From Triglochin maritima (lineage: Eukaryota; Streptophyta; Magnoliopsida; Alismatales; Juncaginaceae): a stretch of DNA of 64,000 bases. A program made the position numbers and the translations under genes. Below the pieces are notes generated by a model. The model saw nothing but the letters and a program-made list of their open reading frames with translations. It did not search any database and was not told where the DNA came from. Shown here piece by piece: positions 11,261 to 22,599 of this stretch; position 1 is the first letter of the stretch; every line of letters starts with the position of its first letter. The DNA lies in NCBI GenBank assembly GCA_963682175.1, contig OY821770.1, positions 15,654,501 to 15,718,500 of the forward strand. Reading direction: 5' to 3'.

Positions 11261-13332
11261 TGTAGGATTTCTAGTTTAATTGTACATATATATTTTCAAA
11301 AATTTTATGCACAATAAGGATCAATTTACAATTTTCTATGATTTATTTCATGCATGCATCAATTTGTTTCAATATCTAGTTTCAAAACTTTATTAAAACA
11401 AATATGGGTTCCAAAATTTATACCTAGAAGTTCTCTGAAACTTCTTGAAGATTCAGAGACGTTGGGGATGCTTCTCGTTGCGCCGGATGCCTCCGAGTAT
11501 TCACCAAACTCTAAACAAGATCGGAGAGAGGGAAGCTAGTCTCTCAATCTCCGATAGGGTTTAGAATCTAATTACTAACCCCTCTTTAATTCCCTTGAGA
11601 AGATGATCTCTTAAGAACTAAAACTAAACTTAAGAATTAAGGAATTTTCGTGGAGAATTATGGAGAGAGAATTTTGCACAAGAAAATAATGAATGAATTA
11701 ATTGAGGTAATAAGATAAACTTGTATTTATAAGTTCTCTCCAAATTACCTATTCATCTGCAACCCCTTGCCCATGATCTCATGCAAAATTCCATCTAACC
11801 ATCCATTATTTGCTAGCAAATAATCTTAGCCACGAATTAAATCAATTATGGATCAATTCCATGCATGATCTAATTAATTCTTAAATTAATTCTGCATAAA
11901 ACCGTCTGTCCGGTCGACCGTTTGCGAGGTCCGGTCGACCGCTTAGACCGAGTTTCGGTCGACCGATCGATATACTCGGTCGACCGTTCGCAACAAAAAA
12001 AATTCATCGCAATGTTCGGTCGACCGACCGAGAATACTCGGTCGACCGAAAACAAACAGACGAAATTCTCGTTATGATCGATACACATCCGGTCGACCGT
12101 GCAACATTGCGGTCGACCGCGCAACATTCGGTCGACCGTTTATGGTTTAGCGGTCGACCGTTTTTGCACAGTGCATGCAGACTTGTCAAATTTCGGTTCA
12201 ACCCCTACAAAATTTGACATTTCGGGATTAGTAGTAAATTCACAACTTATGTAACATATTATCCTATGTAATGATTAATCATTACACCCCATAATATTTA
12301 CATCACATATGAATTTAATTTAGATTCTAATTATGTCATTAACCACAACGTAATTTTGATTTTGCTTGTTCACCCCATGTGTCATATTTTCCACACGAAA
12401 CCCGACACATCCTATGAACTCAAAATCTTCATTTCTTGTTTCTCAGTTTTGTGGTGTGACCTATGGGAGGATCTAGACTAAGTTGGCAGTGATATTAAGA
12501 GCTTAATATCACAAGCTATAAGCGGTATCTAGCTACACATTATAGCTCCAAATTAGTTAGATGTCTTAATTCCACTCGAACCAAAACCCGATCCATTTAG
12601 TGATGGAGTACACCACTTGTGTTCGTCCCTTGCCTCATGATATTAAGAATACACACAAAGTAGTTTTGTGTCATCTTTGAATTAGTATTCATTTCTCGAT
12701 CTCTTTAAGCTAGTTATAAATATGTGACTTAACTCAAATCACATTGTGCACATTATAACTTTGCTTTATCAAGGGGCCCACTAATATCATCACTCAATGA
12801 AGAGGAGCAATGATAATCTTTTGACTAACTATCTTCTCCAACAAAAGTTGTACTTAACCAACCAATGCCTTTACACTACACTTATCGATAGTTCAAGACA
12901 CTAATCTAATTAAGTATTCCTTAAGTGATCAGATATAAGTCTCATAACAAAGGACCAAAGACACAGTAAAATATTAATGACACAGAAACACATTTCTATA
13001 ATATTTTACTTATTAGGTCTATTCAGTATACAGAAGTAATATTTTCCTCTTTTGCATACCCGTGTCGTCACTCACTTGTAGAGCTACAATGATCTATGAC
13101 CAACACGACAATCTTAACTCGGTAATAAATGTCCCATGTTTATTACCATGATTGCGAATATCTTTTGTTTTATGTAAACCAATATCTTTTAGAGCTCTAC
13201 GGTTAAGGACCAAGAGGCTCTTCCTTAACACTTCTAAAAGACGAATAACATAAACAATGAACAAAATGATTTCTCATTCAATTCATAATAATTGACATTT
13301 AAAAGTAAAACTTTTAGAACACATTCCCTTCA
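11261..13332 (-). mobile_element. Solo LTR of Copia family B
   Basis: Starts TGTAGGATTTC and ends CATTCCCTTCA on the plus strand, matching the termini of LTR copies at 41687-43828, 60626-63868 and, in reverse, 29508-31307. The orientation of its coding relatives makes the minus strand the sense strand. The flanks CAAGA (11256-11260) and CAAGC (13333-13337) are a five-base target duplication with one mismatch. The intact host repeat unit reads CAAGC at that spot. There is no internal region, so this is a solo LTR left by recombination between two LTRs. It contains the densest palindrome array of the window. Confidence 0.9.
11911..12160. repeat. Array of ten CGGTCGACCG palindromes within the LTR
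   Basis: Exact copies of the 10-bp palindrome start at 11911, 11932, 11956, 11977, 12017, 12039, 12090, 12110, 12129 and 12151. Spacing is often near 20-24 bp, about two helical turns. Each unit holds three CpG sites and a SalI site. Sequences between copies differ, so this is not a simple tandem repeat. Its role is unknown; candidates are an enhancer, a factor-binding array or a methylation target. Confidence 0.95.
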
Positions 13333-13397
13333 CAAGCCTCGATCCAATCGTCTCGTCTTTTGTGAGTCACGAGCGTACTGTAGGTTACTTCTCAGAA

Positions 13398-13405
13398 CTA
13401 TAAAT
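13398..13405 (+). promoter_or_regulatory. TATA box of the Harbinger transposase gene
   Basis: CTATAAAT lies 42 bases before the presumed transposase ATG at 13447 and about 65 bases downstream of the solo-LTR insertion. The start site would fall very close to the ATG. Confidence 0.55.
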
Positions 13406-13446
13406 GTACCCCTCCTGGTTGGTTCTCTCTCATTCATCTACGAACA

Positions 13447-14656
13447 ATGTCTTCACCCGATAAGTCTTCCAGTTCGAAGTCTTCATCATCTTCAACATCC
13501 AATGACGAAGTTTACGACTAAGTGTTGAACTCCTTAACGGAGTATGTCTCCCAAGTGGTGGACCAACGTCCTAAGAGGCGTAGAATGCGAACTTCGAACC
13601 CAGATAGAGATAGGGAGCTTGGTTACAACCGTTTGATTGCCGATTATTTTTCTAACGACCCTGTTTATCTTGACAACATTTTCAGGAGAAGATTTAGGAT
13701 GCGAAAGCATGTATTTCTTCGCATTGTGAGTGCCATTGAGACGTCTGGTGTCTTCTTCCAACGTAATCCAGACGCCACCGGTGGGATGAGCATCTCTGGC
13801 CTGCAGAAATGTACCGCGACGATTCGTATGCTAGCGTACGGTGTTGCGGCTGATGAGGTGGACGAATACTTGAGGCTAAGCGAATCCACGGCAAGAAACG
13901 CACTTGAGAAATTCTGCGATGGTGTAATTAACAACTTCGGCGGTGAGTATCTACGAAGACCTAATGCAAATGACCTAGCACGACTACTTCACGTTGGTGA
14001 GCAGCGTGAGTTCCCAGGCATGATGGGAAGTATCGATTGCATGCACTGGGTGTGGAAAAATTGCCTTGTTGCTTGGAGGGGCCAATATCAAGAGCCTAGT
14101 GGCAATGCCACTCTTGTTCTCGATTGCGTCGGCTGACTTGTGGATATGACACTCATTTTTTGGCACACCAGGTTCATGTAACGACTTAAATGTCCTGCAA
14201 CGATCTCCGGTTTTTGACGACGTAATGGAAAGACGAGCTCCACCTGTGAATTTTGAGGTAAACGATTCTCGATATAATATGAGATATTATCTTACTGATG
14301 ATATTTATCCAAAATGGGCAGCATTCATTCCGTCAATCGTTCATCCACAAACACCGAAGGACAGGTTATTTGCTGAACGACAAGAAGCAGCACACAAAGA
14401 TGTAGAACGTGCATTTGGAGTCTTGCAAGCGCGATTCGCGATAGTGAAGAAGTCATCTTTTGCATGGAGTAAGATTGTACTTAACAAAATAATAACAGCT
14501 TGCATTGTAATGCATAATATGATAGTGGAGGATGAACGTGATTTCTTCGGTAATTTTGGAGATTGGAACGAATTTGTTCAGGATCAACCTAGAAATTCCG
14601 TGAACGACGCGGTTCGGTATTTCACTGACCGTGTATTGATATTACCAGGTACTTGA
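13447..14656 (+). pseudogene. PIF/Harbinger DDE transposase (ALP1-like), disrupted
   Basis: The frame opens with a serine-rich tail at 13447, is stopped by TAA at 13519-13521, then runs open to 14136. A single-base frameshift near 14127 moves the reading to the third frame, where TGA at 14147-14149 replaces a usual tryptophan codon and the frame continues to 14656. The DDE landmarks survive: SIDCMHW (first Asp), GSCNDLNVL (second Asp) and AHKDVERAFGVLQ (Glu). The C-terminal HNMIVEDE motif is also present. About 400 codons in all, normal for the family. With three lesions it cannot make an active enzyme. Domesticated ALP1-like host proteins share this fold, but the breaks and the surrounding element argue for a dead transposon copy. 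Confidence 0.9.
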
Positions 14657-14899
14657 GAAGGAGAGATCAAGTGCGTGATCACACCACACATTTGAACCTT
14701 CCAGCCGATTTGGTCGACAATATATGACAACGCTTTGGAGGAAATGCGTCTTGATGTATTTGAAGTTTAGTATTTAAGCATGTATTTTTAGTTTTAGTTT
14801 TTAAATTTCCGGTTAATGTACTATGTAATGGCGTTGCTGGGCGAAAGACGGTGATCGCCCAAACGACCACGCCGACAGGCGGTCGCCTACGTGAACACT

Positions 14900-15600
14900 G
14901 AGCTGAACTGATAATGTTGTAAGCACGATATCAACATTTATCGAACTGACGCCAAACTATTGGTTCAACAATATCAACATTTATCGAATTGGTTCCGCTG
15001 AGTTTTCCTTTATATCAAATATTAAATTTGTGCACAATAATATCTACAAATTTTTCTTTTATAATAAAAAGTTCAAAATTAAAATGGTAACAACAATACA
15101 AAGAATAATACAATCCCTCAAGTCAATTGTATGAGCGGTAGTTATTAAAAATGAAATTCTAAATTAACATAGTAGATTAGTTGCTAAATTATGTTAATCG
15201 AAATGAAACGTTTCCTAGATTCCAGATAAATTACTCGTAAATTCGCAAAACGAAGAGCAGATAATTGAAAAGTAAAAAGGTGTTGAAATATGGAAATGAA
15301 ATCAGAAGTAGAAATGCCAAAATATTACAATCTTCTTCTCTTCCTACCTTAATTTTGTAAAAAAAAAAGTCATTAAACCACAGTTGAACCAAGTGACTGA
15401 ACATATTGGTTTGACTGTTTTTTTTCCGGTCCAATCGGGGTTTAAACGGAGTGAACAAGGGAAAACTATTTTTTGCGCAAACCAACGGATTTATTTTCAG
15501 ATTCCCAGTCAAACCTAGTTCAACTCAGGTTGTTTTTCAGATTTTGTGGCGCAAACCAACCTGAGGCTTAACCGTACCTTGTGCTAAAAAACAGTTTCTT
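14900..15600. other. Intergenic; upstream flank of BRE
   Basis: AT-rich, no gene recognised. A minus-strand frame at 15231-15512 has no known motif. The last 100 bases probably belong to the BRE promoter. Confidence 0.45.
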
Positions 15601-15631
15601 CAAATGGTCATGGGCTTAGTCCCAATTCTAA

Positions 15632-15638
15632 GGGCCCA
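15632..15638 (+). promoter_or_regulatory. Site II (GGGCCCA) element in the BRE promoter
   Basis: GGGCCCA lies about 90 bases before the chosen ATG at 15727; a TGGGCTT sits nearby at about 15610. Such TCP-type elements normally stand just upstream of the transcription start, which argues against using the in-frame ATG at 15604. Confidence 0.45.
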
Positions 15639-15726
15639 TTTCTCAACCCACCAAAACAAGTTTACCATCGAAGAAGAAGAAACCAACCAAGCAAGAAGCA
15701 ATAGTCCACCACCACCACCACCACCA

Positions 15727-18700
15727 ATGTCCACCAAGAAGCTCCTTCCCCTCCCTCCCCTAATCAAGGCGCAGCTCGACTTCCTCCTCTCCAACTCCCC
15801 TCTCCCCTTCCGGGTCGACCGGATCCGCTCCGGTTCCGCCCTCCTCCCCTACGCCGACCGCTTCACTCTCTACGTCCCCTTCTGCCTCGACCGCCTCAAA
15901 TGTCCGTCACCAAACCCTAAATGTCCGATCTTAGGTTTAGCCTCATTTCGGCTAACGATTTCGTTTCGCAGGGGACGTCATCTACAACGCCGCGTTCCCC
16001 CTCGCCGCGCCAGACTTCGTGTTTGCCGCCGAGGACGAGGGGTTCCACCCACTCCCGTTCGGGGACGAGGAGGAGAAGAGGAGGAGTAGCTACTGGGAGT
16101 GGAATTGTAGGGATTCGTCGAGACTTCTGAGTCTCGTCAACGAGTTGAGGTCGGTCTAGAGTTGGTTTTGTTTTTTCTGATATTTTTTTGTGTGGACAAA
16201 AGCTGTAGTATTGAAATTTGAGTTTGTGGTTGTTTTGTAGGGAGATGTACTCCGAGTACCAGAAGAAGCGGGTTGCGGAGCTCGACGACGTGAGGTTGAA
16301 GTTCGAGATCAGTACCGTGCTCTCGAGAGAGGTAAGGACAATAACATTGATGGTTTTAGTTTGAGTTTGATGATTGTGTCATTTCTGAAGTTTTTTGTGA
16401 CTCTATGGGTGAGCTTGGAATGATGAGGGTAATCATTAGTGGAGAAAGATGTTATTAGGGGACTGGTTTTCCAGGGGTAGTAATTTCTTTGATATAGGTT
16501 TCAATTGGTAGAAATTTTCAATTCATGAATAATTTCTGACTTGAATACACTCAATTGCTCGTTATCCTAACCCATACGATTTTATGTCATATTTTTGAAG
16601 TTCCTTTTTTTCCTAGTTTTTATTTCCCAAATATGAATAAACATCACACTGGCTATTTGGGAAACTCAGGTTAATTTACCACAGTAGGGTCGACAAGCAC
16701 AGACTACGACTCTTAGTCTGTGATTGATGGTGTGAAATAGTAGTTTAATCTCCTATTCAAAATAGCTTGTCTTTTGTTCTTTCATTATGTTTATAGATGT
16801 TATGTATGGTACATGATGCCCCTAAAAAGAAGTAGCGTACATGATATTTCAGTTTTTAGTTTTTAATTGCTTTCTTTCTATGCCATTGATCAGGGAATTG
16901 AAGTTTGTTTGTTCTCCGGAACTGACAGAGTGAGTCTATGTTTTCCCGAACTTCTTCTTATACTACTATTGTGCTCCTTATCTCTGCCATAATATCTATC
17001 ATTCTATCTCCACATGACTCACCCACAGCCAGAAGAGGTGAAATTCTCTGTTCCCCTACTGGATTTCAGCTTAAACAATTTGGTGCCAGGTTCCCCATGG
17101 AAGGGAGAACAAAAGATCCATCTACAGGTCATACTAATTTTTCAGATGTATAACATTTTATTAATATTAATGTTATTACTTAAGGAGCCCAGGTTGTTCC
17201 CTTCTGTTTTTATGTGTAAAATAGACAACGTATCAATGTAATTAACTTCAGCTGTAATCTCCATTGGATCAATCATTTTTGTTCGGAACATTTTATGACT
17301 ACTTGTCCATAGTGTTTTTGAGTGGCGCATAAATGTTATGTTTTAGCTTTGCTATGCATGCTTCCTGTTACCTTATGTGCAGATTGTAGCATTTTTAGTA
17401 TGTCATTTTAGTGTCGCAGCCCATGGTTCGAAAACCCGGACTGGAGGTCGACCTAGCGACGCCACCGGTTCCCCAGTCACTGGTTCGACCACCGGGTCAA
17501 CCCGGTCAGACTGTGACGTCAGCATGACGTCATCGGTGACCAGTGGGGAGGAAACAGAGGGTGAGAAGGGGTATGGGGTGGGAAGAGGCTGAGGGCTGCG
17601 GTGGTGTAGAGGCTGAGGGGGCAAAAAAGGAGGTTGGGGAATAAAAATGGCGGAGGAGGTGCGATAACGGCAGCGGCTTCTGGTTCGGTGAGGTGGGCGG
17701 CGGATGCTGGTCCAGCAAGGCGGGGCTACCGGGGCGGAGGGTTGGGAGAGGTTGTGGTGGGTGGGATCGGGATGGTTTGGTGTTAGGGTTTTCTTTAGGT
17801 TGGGGGTTTAATCGGGTATCCGAACTGCCGGTCAGACCACCGGGTCTACCGGTTCGACCGGAGGTCCAGTGGGCGAACCCTCCCCCACTGGTTTTTGGGG
17901 GTTGACCGGACCGGCCGTCCCACTGGTTCCTGGTTCAACTGGTCCGACCAGCCGGTCTGGTTTTTCAAACCATGGTTGCAACTTATATGATCGAAAGTTC
18001 AGTTGTTTAAGAACAGCATCGATTATATACTGTGATATGCTATCTATGATTGACCTGGACTTTATCTTCAAGGGAACAACTTGGTCCAAAGAAACTTTGT
18101 GATTCTGTTTTCGTTTGCTTTTCTATTTGATTCTGGAGCATCACCAGCCTATTAGAAAATTCGAAAACTTTTGTACACTAGAATTACATTGTCTATCCTA
18201 TCAACTTACAAGCCCAATAGTGTTAAAAAATCCATCCTACATTGTTACCTTTGAGCTTTACTATTAGACTTTCTTTTGTTTTACGTTCTTCTTGTAGCAA
18301 GTGTAATTATATGAGAAGGCAATGGATCAACTACTAGCATAATAGGAATGGAAATGGTTTGTATAATAGTAGTACAAAGAAATGGTTTGGGTTGAAGTGA
18401 TTTAGACCACTGCTGCTCATGGTTTGCTTGCTTTGATTTCTCTAATTTTTCTCATTGCTTCAATTTTTCTTGTCCCGCTATTAATTTAGTTGGTACATCC
18501 CCAAACATTGGGAAATATGCTGGGCACATTTACTTAATGGTTTCGACTGTTAGATCTGTGCCAAGGAAGCATGGAATTTGAGCTTATGTTCTGAACCTTC
18601 AAGATTGCAGGTTGTATTCCCTGTTACACCCAAGTATTCTGGTGCACTTTCTGCCCCACGCCTAAAGTTGATATCGTCCCCAGGTTTGAGGGTGTTGTTC

Positions 18701-20915
18701 TCCATTGAAGATGTAAAACTTCCTTCGTGGGTGGATGGGATGTAAGTCAATGGAAGTGATGTATTGACGTTATTTGTTTAGGCTTTCAATCATATTTACG
18801 TTTCATTTCTTAACCATCATTTATTTTGAAAGGTTGATGCCTGCATTGCATATTTATGTATCTGTGAGCTCTCTTTTGAAGCTATGATTTGTTCAATGAT
18901 ATTGTGAAATGACTAGGTGCATGGCTGAATATCTTCCTACATTAGAAGATAATCTAAAACTGCAGGTAAATAATTGCCTTTTATCATAAGTTAGCCCCAA
19001 AATACTTATCTCATTTGTGCATGGACTAATTATATGTGGAATATGATGGCAATACTTCGTAGTGTAAAATATTACGATTGTGATAATATATATTTTTTGT
19101 TTTATCTAAAATATCACATAATGGACATAATGCTGGATTTTCAATAAGATCATGGAAGCAGTTGCATCAATTGGTGCTAGAAGACGGTTCATTGAGGCGT
19201 TAGCCCCTCTGTTTGGAAGACCAGTTGAAGCTGATCCGGTATGGTTGCTGATATTGATTAGTCTGTCACAGAACATGTTGGGTCATTAATTTAGTTTATC
19301 TTTTGGTATTGCTCAGGTATTTTGTAGGAGAGCCTCGTTTCTGGTTGTATCTGGGGGTTTTACATTTCTGGTAAAGCACATACTTCTATTATTTACTTTT
19401 CGAGTGACAGTGAATAAAATAAATGTTTATTTTCCTTATCCCTTCAATGGATGATTTATTACGATTTATTTAGTTTGTGAAAACTGTGCCTGTGTGCCAT
19501 TGTATGCACAACAACTTTTTGTAGAATAAGTAAAAAAGGGCAAACTACCTGTGGCATTTACTACATTGTGCAGGGTTTTGCCAATTCTCTACGACAAACT
19601 ACAGACACTCTTATTGTAAAATGTGCTGCTGATGCAGCAAAACATAGAAGTTTTGAGGATTCTATTGATGTCTATAACTTTATTCTCATCATCATTTTTT
19701 ATGTTCAAAATTTCAAATATTGAGGCCTTCGTCATTTATATAGCTATGCTTTGACATTTTTTCTTCGTGGTAGAACTATATCTAGTGATTGGAGTCCTCT
19801 CTTTCTGTTGTCTATTTCAGTAACTTAACACGGTTCTTTTTTTTATTGTTTAGTAGTGATTTGTTTGGGTAATATGAGGAAGCACGGCCTTCTGTGATAG
19901 TGCTGACAATGGCTGGGTTTATTTATCCTTGCAACTTTGTGTTCCATTTTGATATTGGTATATGCTAAAGAGCTGATGTCATTGCAGATGCATTTCGCTC
20001 TCACATCGCAATTGCCCAGGCAGCAACCTGCTTTCACCATGCAAAGTTCTTGTGTATGTTGCTTGCACAGGCTTTTCCTGTGCTTATATTGAACTTTTAT
20101 TTCCTCAAGCTAAGTGAATGAGACAATGAGTGATGCATAAAACATGGGAACTGAACTTTAGGCTGAAACTTTATAATTATATATATGTCTTACAACAATA
20201 GAAAAAAACTTAAAGAATTAAACCAAATATCTTTGTTGGTGCTGGGCTCAAAATTCATAAACAAAACACCAAGCAAACTCATAAGTGGGAAACATTAGAT
20301 TTAGGAGAGAATTGAAGGCTTTAAAGATACGTGTGATGATTTGTTTATAGTTTTGAGCCTAGACCTTTAGTTTCAAATGAGTAATGGCATGCATGTGTTC
20401 TACCTCATTTGGGGTGGGGGGTGTGTATTTGGAGTATCTTTATATGATTTCCACTGATCTGATTACATAAATATTGAGATGGCTCTAGGCTTGGTGGTAG
20501 TTGCGTTGAGCATTATGAAGGACACCTTTGAAGTAGCCATTAAGATTTGCAGGCTCACTCTGTTTTCTTTTGTTCCAAAATTTTCATATAGCATTGATTT
20601 TCATCTTCAATTGTGTTTTCTGCATATATGAAATATTAAATGTTTCCTCTAACTAGCTGCTCTCTAAATATTTCTGTTCAAGCATTTTAATTCCCTCGGT
20701 GAACCGATCGTGTCTCCTCCAATTGCTGATTACCCCTGGAGTCCTAGATGGGAGCCCTCACAAATGGCCGAAAGAATATTGTAAGATCCCGTCATTGTCT
20801 TATACCAAGATTTTATATACTAATATGGAGGTATCACATATGCAGTGATTTTGTAGCTGACGAGTGTTTGAAGTTCAAGAAACACTGCAACAATTCCCTA
20901 CCATTGCAGCCGTGA
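15727..20915 (+). CDS. BRE: BRISC and BRCA1-A complex member 2 (BRE/BRCC45 homologue), 378 aa, 12 exons
   Basis: Non-catalytic scaffold with ubiquitin E2-variant folds, which in animals and Arabidopsis works with the K63-specific deubiquitinase BRCC36 in DNA repair and signalling. Exons: 15727-15901, 15972-16149, 16241-16331, 16894-16929, 17029-17127, 18611-18741, 18917-18965, 19149-19238, 19317-19370, 19988-20053, 20683-20780, 20846-20915. All introns are GT-AG and phases close exactly to 1137 bases. The protein length is close to the roughly 380 residues known for the family. Recognisable runs are VPFCLDRLKWGDVIYNAAFP across exons 1-2, VKFSVPLLDF in exon 5, GARRRFIEALAPLFGRPVE in exon 8 and DYPWSPRWEPSQMAERIFDF at the end. 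The in-frame ATG at 15604 is rejected because the extra residues are not family-like and a promoter motif lies after it. Intron 5 (1.48 kb) carries a foldback element. Confidence 0.93.
17413..17983. mobile_element. GC-rich foldback transposon (MITE) in BRE intron 5
   Basis: The ends are inverted: CCATGGTTCGAAAACCCGG near 17421 against the complement of GTTTTTCAAACCATGG near 17960-17975, with GGTTCGACCACCGGGT-type repeats mirrored further in. GC content is far above that of the intron. Open frames inside are by-products of the repeats. No transposase. The target duplication could not be fixed, so the superfamily is open. Confidence 0.75.
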
Positions 20916-22343
20916 GCATCTCATTAAGCGTTAGGTGATCATCTCATGCCAGTTTTGCTTGCAAATGATCCTGAGAAAATGCTTAGATCAAGGTAGGTAT
21001 ATGTGTAGTTACATGTATAGTTTTACATCTTCAAGATTTTCTATTTGACAAATTTGGCACCTATTGAAGCAATTTCATTGATTCTTGAACCGAACTGTTT
21101 TTAGGTATATATTTGTTATGATGCAGTTTGTTGTCGTCTGCTTGGTACTCTTGTATTTACTTTTGGGGTTTTTCTTTTATCACTTTGGTTCGTTAATGGA
21201 TCAGAAACCTTGTTTTGATAGGTTAATTATATGTTCTTTCTGGGATTACTGAACTAGGATGATGGGATGATAAACAGATAGCGTTGTGGAATTGCCTTTT
21301 TCTGTGGGTCGTGGTTAGTTATTTTATTTTTATAATGAAGATAGGTGATTCATTAATTAAAGATGAAGCTGTGATGCCACAGCTCTGGGACGTGGTTAGT
21401 TGCTTTGGACTGACTTTTTATGTATTAGACCGACCGACATTCTGTTCTTGTTGTGTTTTGATAAGGTTCTGAACTTATGCATATAATTTGGTTGGAGAAA
21501 GGACTGGTTTCATCATAAAGAATGTTCATACCTAAGTTCAGTATATTTGATGCTTATTATAGTTTTGTTTGCGTGGTAGTTGTTTTTATTTTTATTTTTT
21601 CCTTTTCATCCAGTGACTATTGAAAGTTAAATAAAAAATATATAAATAGAGAATATATGTGATTTGATTTTGATATATAATTGGATATGGAAAAGAATAC
21701 CAATTATAATAGATTGATTATTTTCCAAACTCATGTGGATTTTAACTTAACAATTTGACATGTGCATATTGACATCACATCCAGGTCAAGTACTAGATTG
21801 ATATGAGAAATCGAACCAACATGGTCAAATTTGAAAGTGTTTGGTCATCATCCCTCAGAAGATCGTAAACACATTAATGCTATTGTGCTTAAAGTTTGTG
21901 ATGTAGCAAATAGCTATCTAATAGTCGAAGTTTTTGGCTCAAGCGGAGAAGGAAGGCAAAATCATGTTCAAAATTAGATGATATCAAGCTTAAGTTAAAG
22001 GCCTAGTGGAAAACAAATTAAAACTGAAGCAAGATTTTGAAGCGATAAAGATTGAAGACCACATGAAGAGTAATATAGTCTAGTTAGGGTATGAATGCCT
22101 GTAAGCAGGGCACTTTATTTATACACATTTTAATTCTTTACGACAGAGTACTCAAAAACAATTTTAAAGGGGTTGATCTGTTAGTCAACCAATTCGGAGA
22201 ACCAAACACGCAAATTATTTTTAACCAACTTATCCTCAAAAGTCAAAAACTTGAAATCATCTTCACGACAAAACTTAACTCAAAACATATTTGGAAAACC
22301 TCATGGAAATCTTCCAAATTCTTACAAATAAATACATATATGT
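20916..22343. other. BRE 3' flank and intergenic DNA
   Basis: The first few hundred bases should include the BRE 3' UTR, but no single convincing AATAAA site stands out. The rest is AT-rich with no recognised gene. Frames at 21284-21472 and 22091-22348 have no known motifs. Confidence 0.45.
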
Positions 22344-22568
22344 TGTAAAACAAACAATCCAAAGAAAAAGAGATTGGGGAGATAAGAGATATGTATTTCT
22401 TTTTTTTAATCCACAAATACATACAATAGTCTTCTATATATTGGATGAGGTAGTAGGGATTACAACCAAATAAATGGAATTACACCATATTAATAAAAGT
22501 AAAAATCTACTTAAATGGTGGGAGTTAAGGAAGATGAATCATCCATAAGACATTTGGATTTTAGAACA
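22344..22568 (-). repeat. 3' LTR of Copia E
   Basis: 225 bp, similar along its full length to 31828-32046 but with many substitutions and indels. Just inside it (22569-22576) the minus strand reads the purine tract ATGGGGAA, a polypurine-tract candidate for plus-strand priming. Confidence 0.85.
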
Positions 22569-22599
22569 TTCCCCATTGGATAATCACCTTTATACGTTA

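Larger units (their letters stand above)
10740..14900 (+). mobile_element. PIF/Harbinger-type DNA transposon, broken and interrupted
   Basis: The left end is proposed at 10740 (GAGCACCCTTAACGGG) after a TTA trinucleotide, the target preferred by PIF/Harbinger elements. The first 23 bases form a hairpin (AGAGCACCC, then its complement). Downstream come GC-rich GGGCGCCC blocks, an AT-rich spacer, 72-bp tandem repeats, a TATA box and a DDE transposase relic. A solo LTR (11261-13332) splits the repeat tract. The accompanying Myb/SANT-like second protein of the superfamily was not found, and I could not locate a matching right terminus, so the right boundary is approximate. Confidence 0.7.

Noticed and set aside
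11013..11317. Repetitive frames on both strands over the 72-bp repeats
   Set aside because: They only translate the tandem repeat; both strands are open because 72 is divisible by three.
11911..12160. CRISPR-like regular repeat array
   Set aside because: Repeats are 10 bp, spacers are uneven, the array lies in a plant LTR, and no cas-like gene exists. It is an LTR-internal motif array.
13522..14136. Two separate functional Harbinger genes (13522-14136 and 14225-14656)
   Set aside because: Both parts are one transposase split by a frameshift and in-frame stops; the DDE residues are divided between them.
15604..16089. Long plus-strand frame from an ATG at 15604 read as one exon
   Set aside because: It reads through the first BRE intron. 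Family similarity stops at the GT donor (15902) and resumes after the AG at 15971 in a different phase. The 41 residues before 15727 are not family-like.
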